A DNA stretch of 64,000 nucleotides from Haloimpatiens lingqiaonensis (GTDB lineage: Bacteria > Bacillota > Clostridia > Clostridiales > Clostridiaceae). The stretch is from NCBI RefSeq assembly GCF_044502415.1, contig NZ_CP172402.1. One strand, 5' to 3'. The position numbers and the translations under genes were made by a program. Of the stretch, positions 42,898 through 50,820 are shown piece after piece. The number at the start of each line of letters is the position of its first letter. The stretch's first letter is position 1. The notes beneath the pieces are model-generated. The model ran no database searches, had not been told where the DNA came from, and worked only from the letters and a program-made list of their open reading frames with translations.

Positions 42898-45462
42898 TTA
42901 GTTAATAAAAATACCTTTTTCTATCATCTTCTCAAATTCCTCTTTAGATACTGGCGGGCTATAAAAATACCCTTGTACTTCATCGCAGGAATTTTGGCTC
43001 ATAAATTGAAGTTGTTCCTCTGTTTCAACTCCTTCAGCTATAACCTTTAGCTTCAAGCTGTGGGATAGATTTATTATTATCTCTGCTAGGGTTCCATCTT
43101 CTTTTTCAGGGTAGTCCTGCACAAACTCCCTATCAATTTTTACCTTGTCGAAGTTAAATCTTCTTAAGTAGCTTAGGGAGGAATATCCTGTGCCGAAGTC
43201 ATCCATGGCTATTTTTACCCCTAAATCTCTAATAGATTTTAACTGCTTTTGTATATCGTATATATTGTCTATTAATACCCCTTCTGTGATTTCTATTTCC
43301 AGACAATGCCCTGGCAAAGCGTATTTTTGTAAAGTTTCTTTTATGGTTTTATACATATCCGACTTTTTAAACTGCACTGGTGATATGTTAACTGCAATGG
43401 TTATATCCTTATTGTATTTTTCTCGCCACAGGCTGAGGTTTTTACAAGCTTCCTCTAATACCCATTTTCCTATAGGGATTATCATATCTGTATTTTCTGC
43501 TATAGGTATAAATTTATTAGGGTATACCATGCCTATTTCTTTACTGTTCCACCTTATAAGCGCTTCTGCTCCAACTATTTTTCCACTTTTTAAATGCACT
43601 TGTGGTTGATAGTTTAGATAGATTTCCCCTCTTTCTATGGCTCGCCTTAATAGGTTTTCTATATTTACTTCCTGCAAATATTCATCTCTAAGCTTTTGTT
43701 CGTATATAACCACATTGTATTCCCCAAGCTCCTTGGCATTAGCTCTGGCTATATTAGCTTTTTCCACCAATTCATTTATATCCTCTGAATCCTTTGGATA
43801 AGCACTTATTCCTATATCTACTTTTAAATATACAGGGTTACCTTCAAAACAAAATGGTTCCTTTAAAGAATTTATTATCCTCTTTGAAAAATCTAAAATT
43901 AACTTTTGATCCTTTTTTTCTTTTATTAATATTAAAAATTCATCACTGCTCATTCTTGAAAATATGCATTCTTCTTTACATTCTTCTTTACAAACTTCCT
44001 GAATTCTTCGAGAAAATTCAAGGGCTAAATTATCAATGCTGCTCATACCCAAACTATTTTTAACTGTATCATAATTAATTATAATTAAAGATACCACGTA
44101 TATATTTTTATCATCCAATTCTTCAAGTTTTGAAAGCTTATTATTAAATATCTTTTTCATTAAACTTGCATTAGGAAGAGAAGTTGTTATATCGTAATTT
44201 TTAAGTTTATTTATACTTTTCTCCTTGTTTTTTATTTCAGATAAATCTCTAAAAATCCCTATATAGCCAGTAACCCTTCCCTGCTCTTCTTTTACAGCCA
44301 TTATAGTAAGATACTTGGGATAACTTTTTTCTCCTTTACGCTTGTCCCATATTTCACCTTGCCATCTTCCGGTTGTTTCAATGCTATTCCACATGTTACT
44401 ATAAAAACTTTTACTGTGCTTTCCAGATTTAAAATAAGAGGTTTTAAGACCTATAACTTCCTTTTGTGAATATCCTGTAATTTCAGAAAAGGTTTTATTT
44501 ACATATATGATATTGGTATTTGCATCTGTAAAAATCACAGCTTCTCCTAAATTCTCAAGAATATTCATGAGCAATTTCAACCTTTTAACTGCCTTTTTTC
44601 TCTTGTAAATTATAACAGCACTCATGTATGATAACACTACTATTATCACTACAAAGATTATTATTATATGTACAATATCTTTAAACCAAGTTCTTTTTAT
44701 TGAATTAAATTTATGATTAGGATAATAAGAAATTATCTTCCATCCTGACCCTGCATCTTTTCCGTACAGAAAAAGCTTTTCCCCACTTGCTTTAAGGGAA
44801 TCAGCGGTATCTACATAATATATTCCCTTTTCTTCTTCTATACTTCCTAGTTTTTCATTGATAACTATATTATTATAATCCCCTTGAGTAAGTATTTTTT
44901 GATTATGATTCATAATAACAAATGAAAAGTCTTGGTGATTTTCAACATAACCCAGTACCTTTTTCCAAAGATATTCCGATTCATATTCCACAATTAATTC
45001 ACCTATTTTCTTCTTATTTTTATCTTCTAAATCCATTTTGAATTCCATAAAGGTTTTGTTTAAATCAAGGCTTTGTTTATTTTCAAAATCCACCACAAGC
45101 TGATTGTTTATATCTATAAATTTTATTGTCCTATATATCTTTTTATTTTCTGCATATCGCCCAAACATTTTCTTCATATTATCTAAATTTTCACTATTGG
45201 GATTATGTAAATAATTAGTGACTTCATTAGAATTCTTTATTATTTTTAAATCAGAGGCTATTGAATTAAGCGCATGTTCTAAATCATATTTTAGTAAACA
45301 AACATCCCTTTGTTGTTTTATTTTTATAAGTTCCTTTTGGTTTTTAATTTGTAGTGTATAAACAGAATATATGATTATAAATAATATTAAAAAGGAGGGA
45401 ATGGTTATCCTCTTAAAGTATTTCATTATAGTTCTTAATCTTTTGATTTTAGGAAAGTTCAT
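42898..45462 (-). CDS. Cyclic-di-GMP phosphodiesterase: sensor-PAS-degenerate GGDEF-EAL
   Basis: The 854-residue protein has an N-terminal helix (about 17-38), an extracytoplasmic sensor domain (40-265) and a second helix (VHIIIIFVVIIVVLSYMSAV). A PAS/PAC region follows (VIFTDANTNIIYVNKTFSEI, near 310-410). In the GGDEF domain the signature is RMSSDEF, so cyclase activity is probably lost. The EAL domain (about 600-850) is intact: GAEALIRWN, EITEGVLID, DDFGTGYSSLSYL and AEGVETEEQL. It is therefore likely to hydrolyse c-di-GMP in response to an external signal. AAGGAG precedes the ATG. Monocistronic. Confidence 0.93.
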   Translation of the reverse strand: MNFPKIKRLRTIMKYFKRITIPSFLILFIIIYSVYTLQIKNQKELIKIKQQRDVCLLKYDLEHALNSIASDLKIIKNSNEVTNYLHNPNSENLDNMKKMFGRYAENKKIYRTIKFIDINNQLVVDFENKQSLDLNKTFMEFKMDLEDKNKKKIGELIVEYESEYLWKKVLGYVENHQDFSFVIMNHNQKILTQGDYNNIVINEKLGSIEEEKGIYYVDTADSLKASGEKLFLYGKDAGSGWKIISYYPNHKFNSIKRTWFKDIVHIIIIFVVIIVVLSYMSAVIIYKRKKAVKRLKLLMNILENLGEAVIFTDANTNIIYVNKTFSEITGYSQKEVIGLKTSYFKSGKHSKSFYSNMWNSIETTGRWQGEIWDKRKGEKSYPKYLTIMAVKEEQGRVTGYIGIFRDLSEIKNKEKSINKLKNYDITTSLPNASLMKKIFNNKLSKLEELDDKNIYVVSLIIINYDTVKNSLGMSSIDNLALEFSRRIQEVCKEECKEECIFSRMSSDEFLILIKEKKDQKLILDFSKRIINSLKEPFCFEGNPVYLKVDIGISAYPKDSEDINELVEKANIARANAKELGEYNVVIYEQKLRDEYLQEVNIENLLRRAIERGEIYLNYQPQVHLKSGKIVGAEALIRWNSKEIGMVYPNKFIPIAENTDMIIPIGKWVLEEACKNLSLWREKYNKDITIAVNISPVQFKKSDMYKTIKETLQKYALPGHCLEIEITEGVLIDNIYDIQKQLKSIRDLGVKIAMDDFGTGYSSLSYLRRFNFDKVKIDREFVQDYPEKEDGTLAEIIINLSHSLKLKVIAEGVETEEQLQFMSQNSCDEVQGYFYSPPVSKEEFEKMIEKGIFIN

Positions 45463-46007
45463 CTTTTAGTACTCCTTTCAGTAAATTCCGTCAAATACAA
45501 AGCATCATTACTTTGTATACTCTTCTTATAGTTATGCCAATCATATTTATCTATATTAATTATATTTAGTTACATTAATCATATTTAGATATACTATTAT
45601 ATTCATCTATACCAGTTATATTTAATCATATTTAGTTATATTAATTACATTTCTACATCTTATTATAAAGTATATTAAGAAAATATTACATATTTTTCAT
45701 TGATTTTTCAAAAAATTTTTAAAATACAAACACTATCACTAATTACCACATAACTAATCATCACATTTAGGCAATGGAGCTTTACTTGCCACACTTTAAG
45801 ATATTTTTACAGAAATACTTTTAATTTTTAGTCATATATATTTTTACCGCTTAGATTTATGTTTAGACTTATTTTAAATAAAAATGTTTAGCTATAATAT
45901 TTGAATTTACTTTAAATAAAATGTTTAGATATAATGTTTGAATTTACTTTAAATAAAATGTTTAGATATAATGTTTAGACTTACTGTTTAGATCTACTAT
46001 AAAAAAA
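45463..46007. other. Gene-free spacer with AT-rich tandem repeats
   Basis: No gene. Around 45560-45660 are irregular TATATTTAGTTATATTAAT units. At 45865-45985 a unit of about 36 bases (TTTACTTTAAATAAAATG and following) is repeated about three times. The promoter of the EAL gene should be near 45470-45700, but no clear -35/-10 pair was chosen. Confidence 0.6.
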
Positions 46008-46050
46008 TAAAGATTGCCAATGAATAATTTCACTAGCAATCTTCAAATTT
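46008..46050 (-). terminator. Terminator of mscL
   Basis: GAAGATTGC and GCAATCTTT pair around an 18-base loop on the minus strand, followed by ATTTTTTTATAG, starting about 45 bases after the mscL stop. Confidence 0.85.
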
Positions 46051-46092
46051 TTTTAGTAATGTAAACCGCCGCAGAAATAATCAGCAGAGATT

Positions 46093-46530
46093 TTATAGTT
46101 CAGATGTACAATTTTGACACCTTGTAGCTTCTATATCTATTTCAGTACAGCAGAATGGACATTTTTTTGTAGTTACTACTGGTGTTTCCTTTTTCTTAAA
46201 TCTATCAAATTGACGAATAACTATGAATATGGAAAACGCTATTATTAGAAAATCTATTACATTATTTAGGAATAGTCCATAGTTTATAGTGGCAACTCCT
46301 GCCTTTTTAGCTTCTGCTAAGGAATTAAATTCTTTACCACTTAAATTTATGTATAAATTAGAAAAATCAACTTTGCCCACCAAATTACCTATTATAGGCA
46401 TTATTATGTCATTCACTAAGGATGAAACTATTTTACCAAATGCTCCACCTATGATTACACCTACTGCTAAATCTACTACATTGCCTTTTAAAGCAAACTT
46501 TTTAAATTCTTTTAACATACTATTAGCCAA
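46093..46530 (-). CDS. mscL: Large-conductance mechanosensitive channel with a C-terminal zinc ribbon
   Basis: The 145-residue protein has the pentameric channel core: MLKEFKKFALKGNVVDLAVG with the pore-lining Gly-rich helix VGVIIGGAFGKIVSS, and a second helix IDFLIIAFSIFIVIRQFDRF. It opens under membrane tension to release solutes. After the usual cytoplasmic helix it ends with CPFCCTEIDIEATRCQNC, a four-Cys zinc-ribbon-like motif in place of the common charged bundle. GGAGG lies upstream of the start. Monocistronic. Confidence 0.94.
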   Translation of the reverse strand: MANSMLKEFKKFALKGNVVDLAVGVIIGGAFGKIVSSLVNDIIMPIIGNLVGKVDFSNLYINLSGKEFNSLAEAKKAGVATINYGLFLNNVIDFLIIAFSIFIVIRQFDRFKKKETPVVTTKKCPFCCTEIDIEATRCQNCTSEL

Positions 46531-46696
46531 CTTTAATTAAGTTGGCTCTCCCCTCCTTCCATGCAAAAATAAAATTTTATATATAGTTATTATTATTTAA
46601 TTATAGTTATTATAATTGCTTTTGTAAATAAGAAATGATAAAAAGATGATAGTAATTTAAGATATACTAAAATTTATTTTCAATATTAAATAACGT

Positions 46697-46746
46697 AAAG
46701 CCCGTAAAACCTCCACCACAAGTGTACAAAGTTTTACGGGCTGAAT
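46697..46746. terminator. Terminator with AGCCCGTAAAAC stem
   Basis: AGCCCGTAAAAC and GTTTTACGGGCT form a 12-bp stem with a 20-base loop. It lies between mscL and the gene at 46898 and would end the leftward transcript of the latter. Confidence 0.8.
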
Positions 46747-46787
46747 TATAAAAGCAATTTTTTTTACATATTCATACTTTACTATTT

Positions 46788-46890
46788 TCTTATACTATTT
46801 TCTTATTTTCTCATTTTCTTATTTTCTCATTTTCTTATTTTCTCATTTTCTTATTTTCTTAGACTATCTTCTTATACTATTTTCTTGGAC
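46788..46890. repeat. Octamer tandem array TTTTCTTA/TTTTCTCA
   Basis: Alternating TTTTCTTA and TTTTCTCA units run for about 70 bases, then looser TACTATTTTCTTA pieces. It lies just after the stop of the gene at 46898. Confidence 0.85.
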
Positions 46891-46897
46891 TATCTTG

Positions 46898-47380
46898 CTA
46901 GACTATTTTGTGCGAAGCGTAGTGTTCTTCAGCTTCCTTCTGCTTTTCCTCTAGATAAGCGCATATATCCTTAAAATCTTTAATCCATTTTATTTTGGCA
47001 AGTTCTCTTAAATCAATAACTATACCTGTGCTTTTTTGTTTTATAAATTCCATATTATATATTGGTGTTTCCACAAAACCTCTTTTGTAATTATATACGC
47101 ATGGCACAAAGTCCTGCCAGTTGTTTTCAAAGTATTTTGTTTTAGCAAAGCATAATCTATATATGTGAAAAATCATCCCTAGTGGGGAGCTTTTCTTTGC
47201 AAATTTGTGACTGAAATATTCTTGGTCCGGATATTTTTCCTGTAATCTTACCCAGTAAAGTCTCTCATTTGGGTGAAGGTTGTATTTATCAAGTATTTTA
47301 CACTTTTCATCGCCTAGTTCTTCCCTCATTATTCTTTCCCTTTCTTCTGCTTTTAAGGCCTTTAAAGTATCATTATCCAT
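46898..47380 (-). CDS. Protein of unknown function, 160 residues
   Basis: A soluble, charged product with no membrane helix. Notable segments are YNLHPNERLYWVRLQEKYPD near 33, aromatic-rich FENNWQDFVPCVYNYKRGF near 83, and a helical end KDICAYLEEKQKEAEEHYAS. I do not recognise the family. It has its own promoter region (repeat-rich, 47381-47590) and a terminator at 46697. Confidence 0.7.
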   Translation of the reverse strand: MDNDTLKALKAEERERIMREELGDEKCKILDKYNLHPNERLYWVRLQEKYPDQEYFSHKFAKKSSPLGMIFHIYRLCFAKTKYFENNWQDFVPCVYNYKRGFVETPIYNMEFIKQKSTGIVIDLRELAKIKWIKDFKDICAYLEEKQKEAEEHYASHKIV

Positions 47381-47454
47381 AACACTACAACTCCTTCTAC
47401 ATTTTTAAATATCTTTTCTTTTGTAAAAACCTCTACTAATTATATTTCACTGCC

Positions 47455-47592
47455 TCTTACTTATACTTTATTACTTATTACCTATTACTTTATTACTTTT
47501 TACTTTATTACTTTTTACTTTATTACTTTATTACTTTTTACTTTATTACTTTTTACTTCTCACTTAATTGTCAATTGTCAATTGTCAATTTT
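47455..47592. repeat. Heptad/octad arrays (ACTTTATT, TTACTTTT, AATTGTC)
   Basis: ATTACTTTATTACTTTTTAC units run from about 47460 to 47560, then AATTGTC heptads to about 47590. They lie between the divergent genes at 47380 and 47814. Confidence 0.85.
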
Positions 47593-47738
47593 CTCTTCTT
47601 ACCTCTATTCTATTATCCCAATACCTTTATTTCCAATATGGATTATTTATAAACAATATTTCATCTATAGATTATTTCTATTTAATTCATTATTTCTATT
47701 TAATTGAATATAAGCCAGTGGAATTCACTAACCTTAAA

Positions 47739-47768
47739 GAATATTATCTTTTACTGATTCAAATAATA
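47739..47768 (+). promoter_or_regulatory. Possible forespore (sigma-F/G) promoter of the DUF1657 gene
   Basis: GAATA at 47739-47743 and AATAATA at 47762-47768 are spaced by 18 bases. This is close to the sigma-G pattern GHATR-18-CATNHTA, with one mismatch in the -10 box. Expression in the developing spore would fit the DUF1657 family. Confidence 0.35.
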
Positions 47769-47813
47769 CTATGGAAAGGTAATTTTAATTTTATTTGAAA
47801 GGTGGTTTGTAAA

Positions 47814-48092
47814 ATGACTGTTGTTAATAAATTAGGTCAAACATTGGAAATGATTAAAGCATCAGAATCTAGTTGTAAGACTTTCTCTATGGATACAGAT
47901 GATCCTCAAGCAAAGAAGTTATTTAATCAAGTAGCTGAAAATTTAAAGATGTGCGAAGGTATGCTTCAAAGTAGAGTTAACTATATCATGAGTGAAGAAC
48001 CTCAATATCAACCTCAAGAGCAACAAAAACAAATTGAACAACAAATACAAGCGCAGCAACAAATGCAATCTCAACAACAACAACAACAATAG
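47814..48092 (+). CDS. DUF1657 protein with a poly-glutamine tail
   Basis: The protein is about 92 residues. Residues 1-68 match the DUF1657 pattern: MTVVNKLGQTLEMIKASES, then DDPQAKKLFNQVAENLKMCE and SRVNYIMSEEPQYQ. This family is found in spore formers near spoVA operons and DUF421 genes and is thought to be spore-associated. The last 25 residues are almost only Gln (QQQKQ...QSQQQQQQ), encoded by CAA repeats. AGGTGG lies 8 bases before the ATG; a frame opening four codons earlier lacks a site. Confidence 0.85.
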   Translation: MTVVNKLGQTLEMIKASESSCKTFSMDTDDPQAKKLFNQVAENLKMCEGMLQSRVNYIMSEEPQYQPQEQQKQIEQQIQAQQQMQSQQQQQQ

Positions 48093-48340
48093 AATAAATT
48101 GAGGAGTAAGAAGTAAGAGTGAAAAGATTAGGTACTAGGTGCTGGGTGCTAGGTACTAGGAAAGGAGGATTTTCCTCCACTACGTTACGGAAAATCTTTA
48201 ATTAAATAAATGGTATAGTGGGAAAAGGTATAACTGATTCATTAAATGAAGTGGTTATATCTTTTCTTTTGAGAGCTTAAAAAATCTTTTATTGGCGATA
48301 GCCAGCGAAAATATAGAAATATTAAATATCAAATATCAGT
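48093..48340. repeat. Composite dispersed repeat, copy B
   Basis: GTAAGAA and GGTACTA/GGTGCTA heptads at about 48104-48162 are followed by 48163-48335, which matches 29756-29925. The match includes TTAATTAAATAAATGGTATA, a TATAAC/GTTATA hairpin, and CTTTTATTGGCGATAGCCAG. TCAAATA heptads come next, and then the truncated REP-like element. Confidence 0.85.
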
Positions 48341-48429
48341 TAAAGTGGGAGATAACGGTAGCTACGTCCCTGGAGAACGATCTCTAACCTTCAGATGAAT
48401 AAAAACTCCATCTGAAGGTTAGAGATCTG
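48341..48429 (-). mobile_element. Truncated REP-like element (copy 3)
   Basis: Read leftward: ATAAA, CAGATCTC, the perfect first stem, a CCAGGGAC segment, GTAG, CTACCGT and CTCCCACTTT. It breaks off in the middle of the third hairpin, at the junction with TCAAATA heptads. The 5' flank ATAAA (revcomp of 48430-48434) is the same as in the two complete copies. Confidence 0.85.
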
Positions 48430-48538
48430 TTTATATCAATGCCTAAGGCTATAAACATCATTTATTTATGATGCGGTTCTGCGTATCACCTTCAAGTGAG
48501 GTTTTTCCATTTTATTCTTCTGTATAAATCCTACATAA

Positions 48539-48550
48539 TTATGGTATAAT
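48539..48550 (+). promoter_or_regulatory. Extended -10 promoter of the small toxin gene
   Basis: TGGTATAAT at 48542-48550 is a perfect extended -10 box. The -35 region (GTATAA, 17 bases upstream) is weak, which an extended -10 can offset. The transcript would start near 48557. Confidence 0.6.
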
Positions 48551-48572
48551 TCTAAAGTACAGTATAGAAAAT

Positions 48573-48656
48573 CCGTAGTAGGATGGCTACGGAGGTTTTG
48601 AACATTTTATCCTCCTAGGCTATTGGTGAATTATTTCACTTATAGTTAGGGGGTGG
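48573..48656 (+). promoter_or_regulatory. Structured leader that can hide the toxin ribosome site
   Basis: CCGTAG/CTACGG (48573-48578/48587-48592) form a 5' hairpin. CCTCCTA at 48611-48617 can pair fully (one G-U) with TAGGGGG at 48647-48653, which is the ribosome site of the gene at 48665. CCTCC can instead pair with GGAGG at 48591-48595. This gives two competing folds, one of which blocks translation, as in known type I toxin mRNAs. Confidence 0.5.
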
Positions 48657-48664
48657 TATTGGAT

Positions 48665-48826
48665 ATGCTAGAGTTGATTATAAAAAGTTTTACTGCTATC
48701 TATATTATTAGATTAGTTTTAAAACATTGTCTTTTTATATCTAGGTTACTTATCAAGATTAAATTTCTTGGTATTCACATAGAACTTAACGGCAAAGAGA
48801 AAAAGCACCCATCCCACGAAGATTAG
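48665..48826 (+). CDS. 53-residue hydrophobic peptide, probable type I toxin
   Basis: GGGGGTGG lies 8 bases before the ATG. The peptide has a hydrophobic helix (LELIIKSFTAIYIIRLVL, then LFISRLLI) with interspersed basic residues, and a charged end GKEKKHPSHED. The form, a membrane-spanning start and a polar His/Lys/Asp tail, is like the TxpA and BsrG class of Gram-positive type I toxins. No sequence identity is claimed. A sense terminator lies at 48899-48930, and an antisense RNA is predicted to overlap the 3' end of the message. Confidence 0.65.
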   Translation: MLELIIKSFTAIYIIRLVLKHCLFISRLLIKIKFLGIHIELNGKEKKHPSHED

Positions 48827-48927
48827 TGCTTCACTCTCAATTAAATCTTTATTTAATTCAACCAATAGCCCTAAAACAAAATAAATGTTCTAAGGATTGC
48901 TTAGTGTTAGCGCACTAAGCTTTTCTT
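48795..48927 (-). ncRNA. Predicted antisense RNA antitoxin overlapping the toxin mRNA 3' end
   Basis: On the minus strand an extended -10 box TGATATAAT (48942-48934) would start a transcript near 48927. A terminator with stem AAGCACTAATC/GATGGGTGCTT (48831-48803) and a T-run would end it near 48795. That RNA of about 130 bases would pair with the last 30 bases of the toxin frame and the whole 3' tail, the arrangement of txpA/ratA and bsrG/SR4. Confidence 0.55.
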
Positions 48928-48931
48928 ATTT
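48899..48931 (+). terminator. Terminator of the toxin transcript
   Basis: GCTTAGTG-TTAGCG-CACTAAGC forms a perfect 8-bp stem, followed by TTTTCTTATTT. It lies about 70 bases after the stop of the 53-residue frame. Confidence 0.85.
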
Positions 48932-49081
48932 ATATTATATCAAATTTTTATAAAAAATAAACCTATATAATTTTTTCTATTTAAAAATTTTAATCTCAAT
49001 AATATAAATTGGAATTTGTGATTGAGAAAATTTCAAAATCAATTTGCCTTTTCATCTCTAAATTGGAATTTGTAAACCACT

Positions 49082-49276
49082 TTATATTTTGTTATTACTA
49101 TCCAAAATAGAACCAATGACGATGCCAATAAGCATTCCTACTCCTGCTCCTAAAGGTATAGAAAATATAGAATTATCCCCATCTATGATAATACTAATAA
49201 TAATTCCTATACCAGCACCAAAACATAATCCAAGTGATATACCTATTGTTAAATACTTGTTTGCATCTTTTTTCAT
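49082..49276 (-). CDS. Small glycine-zipper membrane protein
   Basis: The 64-residue protein has two helices with Gly spaced every fourth residue (LGLCFGAGIGIIISIII and IPLGAGVGMLIGIVIGSIL), separated by DGDNSIFS, a short hairpin. The basic start MKKDANKY suggests both ends are in the cytoplasm. Such glycine-zipper peptides are common in Firmicutes and have no known role. GAGGTG precedes the ATG. Confidence 0.75.
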   Translation of the reverse strand: MKKDANKYLTIGISLGLCFGAGIGIIISIIIDGDNSIFSIPLGAGVGMLIGIVIGSILDSNNKI

Positions 49277-49489
49277 ATCACACCTCTTTCAAATTACTAT
49301 TTATTGAATCGCGTGTACTCTCTACATCACAATATCTTACTATTATGAATTAACTTATTTTTCAATTATATCATACTTTTAGAATTTACTTTTCACAAAT
49401 TAATTATAAAAAACTCTTTGAGTTTTATCCTTAAATCTTACTTCTTACTTTTTACTTCTTACTTTTTTACCTCTTACTTATACACAAAA

Positions 49490-49862
49490 CTAAGATTTAT
49501 ACAAACAATTGCCTTTCGGCAAAATAAATTGAATTGTAGTTACTGCTTTATTTTAACAAGTATACTATAACTTTTCGAAAGGCTCCGCCTAAAAAATATT
49601 ATGAGCCCCTTATTTGATATTTATTATTTGATATTTATTATTTGATATTTATTATTTATATATCTAGCCTGGCTACCGCCAATAAAAGATTTAAGTTAAG
49701 TCCTAAAAATAGCTAACACAATTTCAAAACGTAAAATTATGTTAGCTATCTTTTACTAGCCCACTAGCCAACTAGTCCACTAATTTTGGCCCTCTAGCAC
49801 ACTAGCCAACTAGCACACTGAAACATCCTTTAGTAGGCTGTCCTCTCCCCGTGACCATATAC
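49490..49862. repeat. Composite dispersed repeat, copy C
   Basis: 49495-49605 matches 29950-30065, including the CTTTTCGAAAGGCT hairpin and CGCCTAAAA...TATTATGAGCCC. TTGATATTTATTA units follow to about 49660. Next comes CTAGCCTGGCTACCGCCAATAA, shared with 30166-30186, then a GTTAGCTA/TAGCTAAC hairpin, and CTAGCCCA/CTAGCACA octads to about 49820. Confidence 0.85.
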
Positions 49863-49871
49863 GCATGACCT

Positions 49872-50104
49872 GAAAAATCTGATTTTAATGGAGTGATAAA
49901 TGTGAAATTTAGGACTATTGAACTAGCCTTAGAACTTCTTTATTTGTCCATTTAAAGCACCGTTAAGAAGTTTTCATTGCTTGAGCGAGGCACGAGTGAG
50001 TTTGAAAACTTTAGGGGCTTTAAATGGACAAATATTAGAAGTTCTTGGCGTATTGTTCAAGTCCAAAATTTCACATTTATCACGGAATTAAAATCAGATT
50101 TTTC
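49872..50104. repeat. 233-bp imperfect palindromic element
   Basis: The left arm starts GAAAAATCTGATTTTAATGG and the right arm ends as its complement, ATTAAAATCAGATTTTTC. Pairing continues inward through GTGATAAATGTGAAATTT, AGAACTTCT and TTTGTCCATTTAAAGC to a GTTTTCA/TGAAAAC centre. A partial copy of the right arm is at 29575-29639. The shape suggests a MITE, but no target duplication is clear. Confidence 0.8.
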
Positions 50105-50129
50105 CTATGCCACTTCCGTCACAATTTTT

Positions 50130-50753
50130 CTATATTTCAAAGGTTATGTATTTTCCTATAATTGAGTCTATAGTTTTCTTATCTTCTCTGTCAGCGTATA
50201 TGGTTAACATATAGTATCCCTTGGAGACTTCATATATAGGTTTAAATAACATTATTATAGCTGTACTCATAGATACAATTATAAAAAATATAGCTGAAAG
50301 CAAAATTGTAGATACCACTGTTCCTCCAGCAGAAACAGGATTTAAAATTGGCATGGGGATTACTGAGTTTCCTTGAAATAGTCCTATAATTGCACCTAAT
50401 ATAGCTCCACATAATCCGAATTTTAATGTAGTATTTATTTCTCTTTTTAATAAAATACAGGTACCCCATACTTCTTCTACATAGTTATCTGTAAGCTGTT
50501 TACTGTTTAAGTTGTAAATGCCATTGTTATTGAAATCATCAATAGCTCCCTGCAGATCTTCCTTTTTTGAGAATATCTTTGTAACTCTGTAGGTGTATCT
50601 AGGCATGTTTTCTAATTTACTTTTCATATTTTCATGCAATGCGTTTTGGGTTTCTTCTTGCATTACCTTTTCATTAACTTTTCTATCTAATTCTTTCATT
50701 CTTTTTTCCTTTGCTAGTATTTGTTCTCTTTCCTTTTCATCTTCTCTAGACAT
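50130..50753 (-). CDS. Membrane protein of unknown function
   Basis: The 207-residue product has a long charged N-terminal helix (EDEKEREQILAKEKRMKELD, likely coiled coil). A YTYRVTKIFSKKEDLQGAID region follows, like proteins that regulate a flanking membrane domain. There are two helices: KFGLCGAILGAIIGLFQG near 110 and VSTILLSAIFFIIVSMSTAI near 145. The end is VSKGYYMLTIYADREDK, possibly a small ACT-like fold. I do not recognise the family. It is the last gene of a possible leftward group with 50821 and 52181. Confidence 0.65.
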   Translation of the reverse strand: MSREDEKEREQILAKEKRMKELDRKVNEKVMQEETQNALHENMKSKLENMPRYTYRVTKIFSKKEDLQGAIDDFNNNGIYNLNSKQLTDNYVEEVWGTCILLKREINTTLKFGLCGAILGAIIGLFQGNSVIPMPILNPVSAGGTVVSTILLSAIFFIIVSMSTAIIMLFKPIYEVSKGYYMLTIYADREDKKTIDSIIGKYITFEI

Positions 50754-50820
50754 ACTACACTTCCTTTTTTGGTGAATTCCCCCACCACTTGCTCACACTG
50801 AAGTGGTGGTTCTAGGAAAA

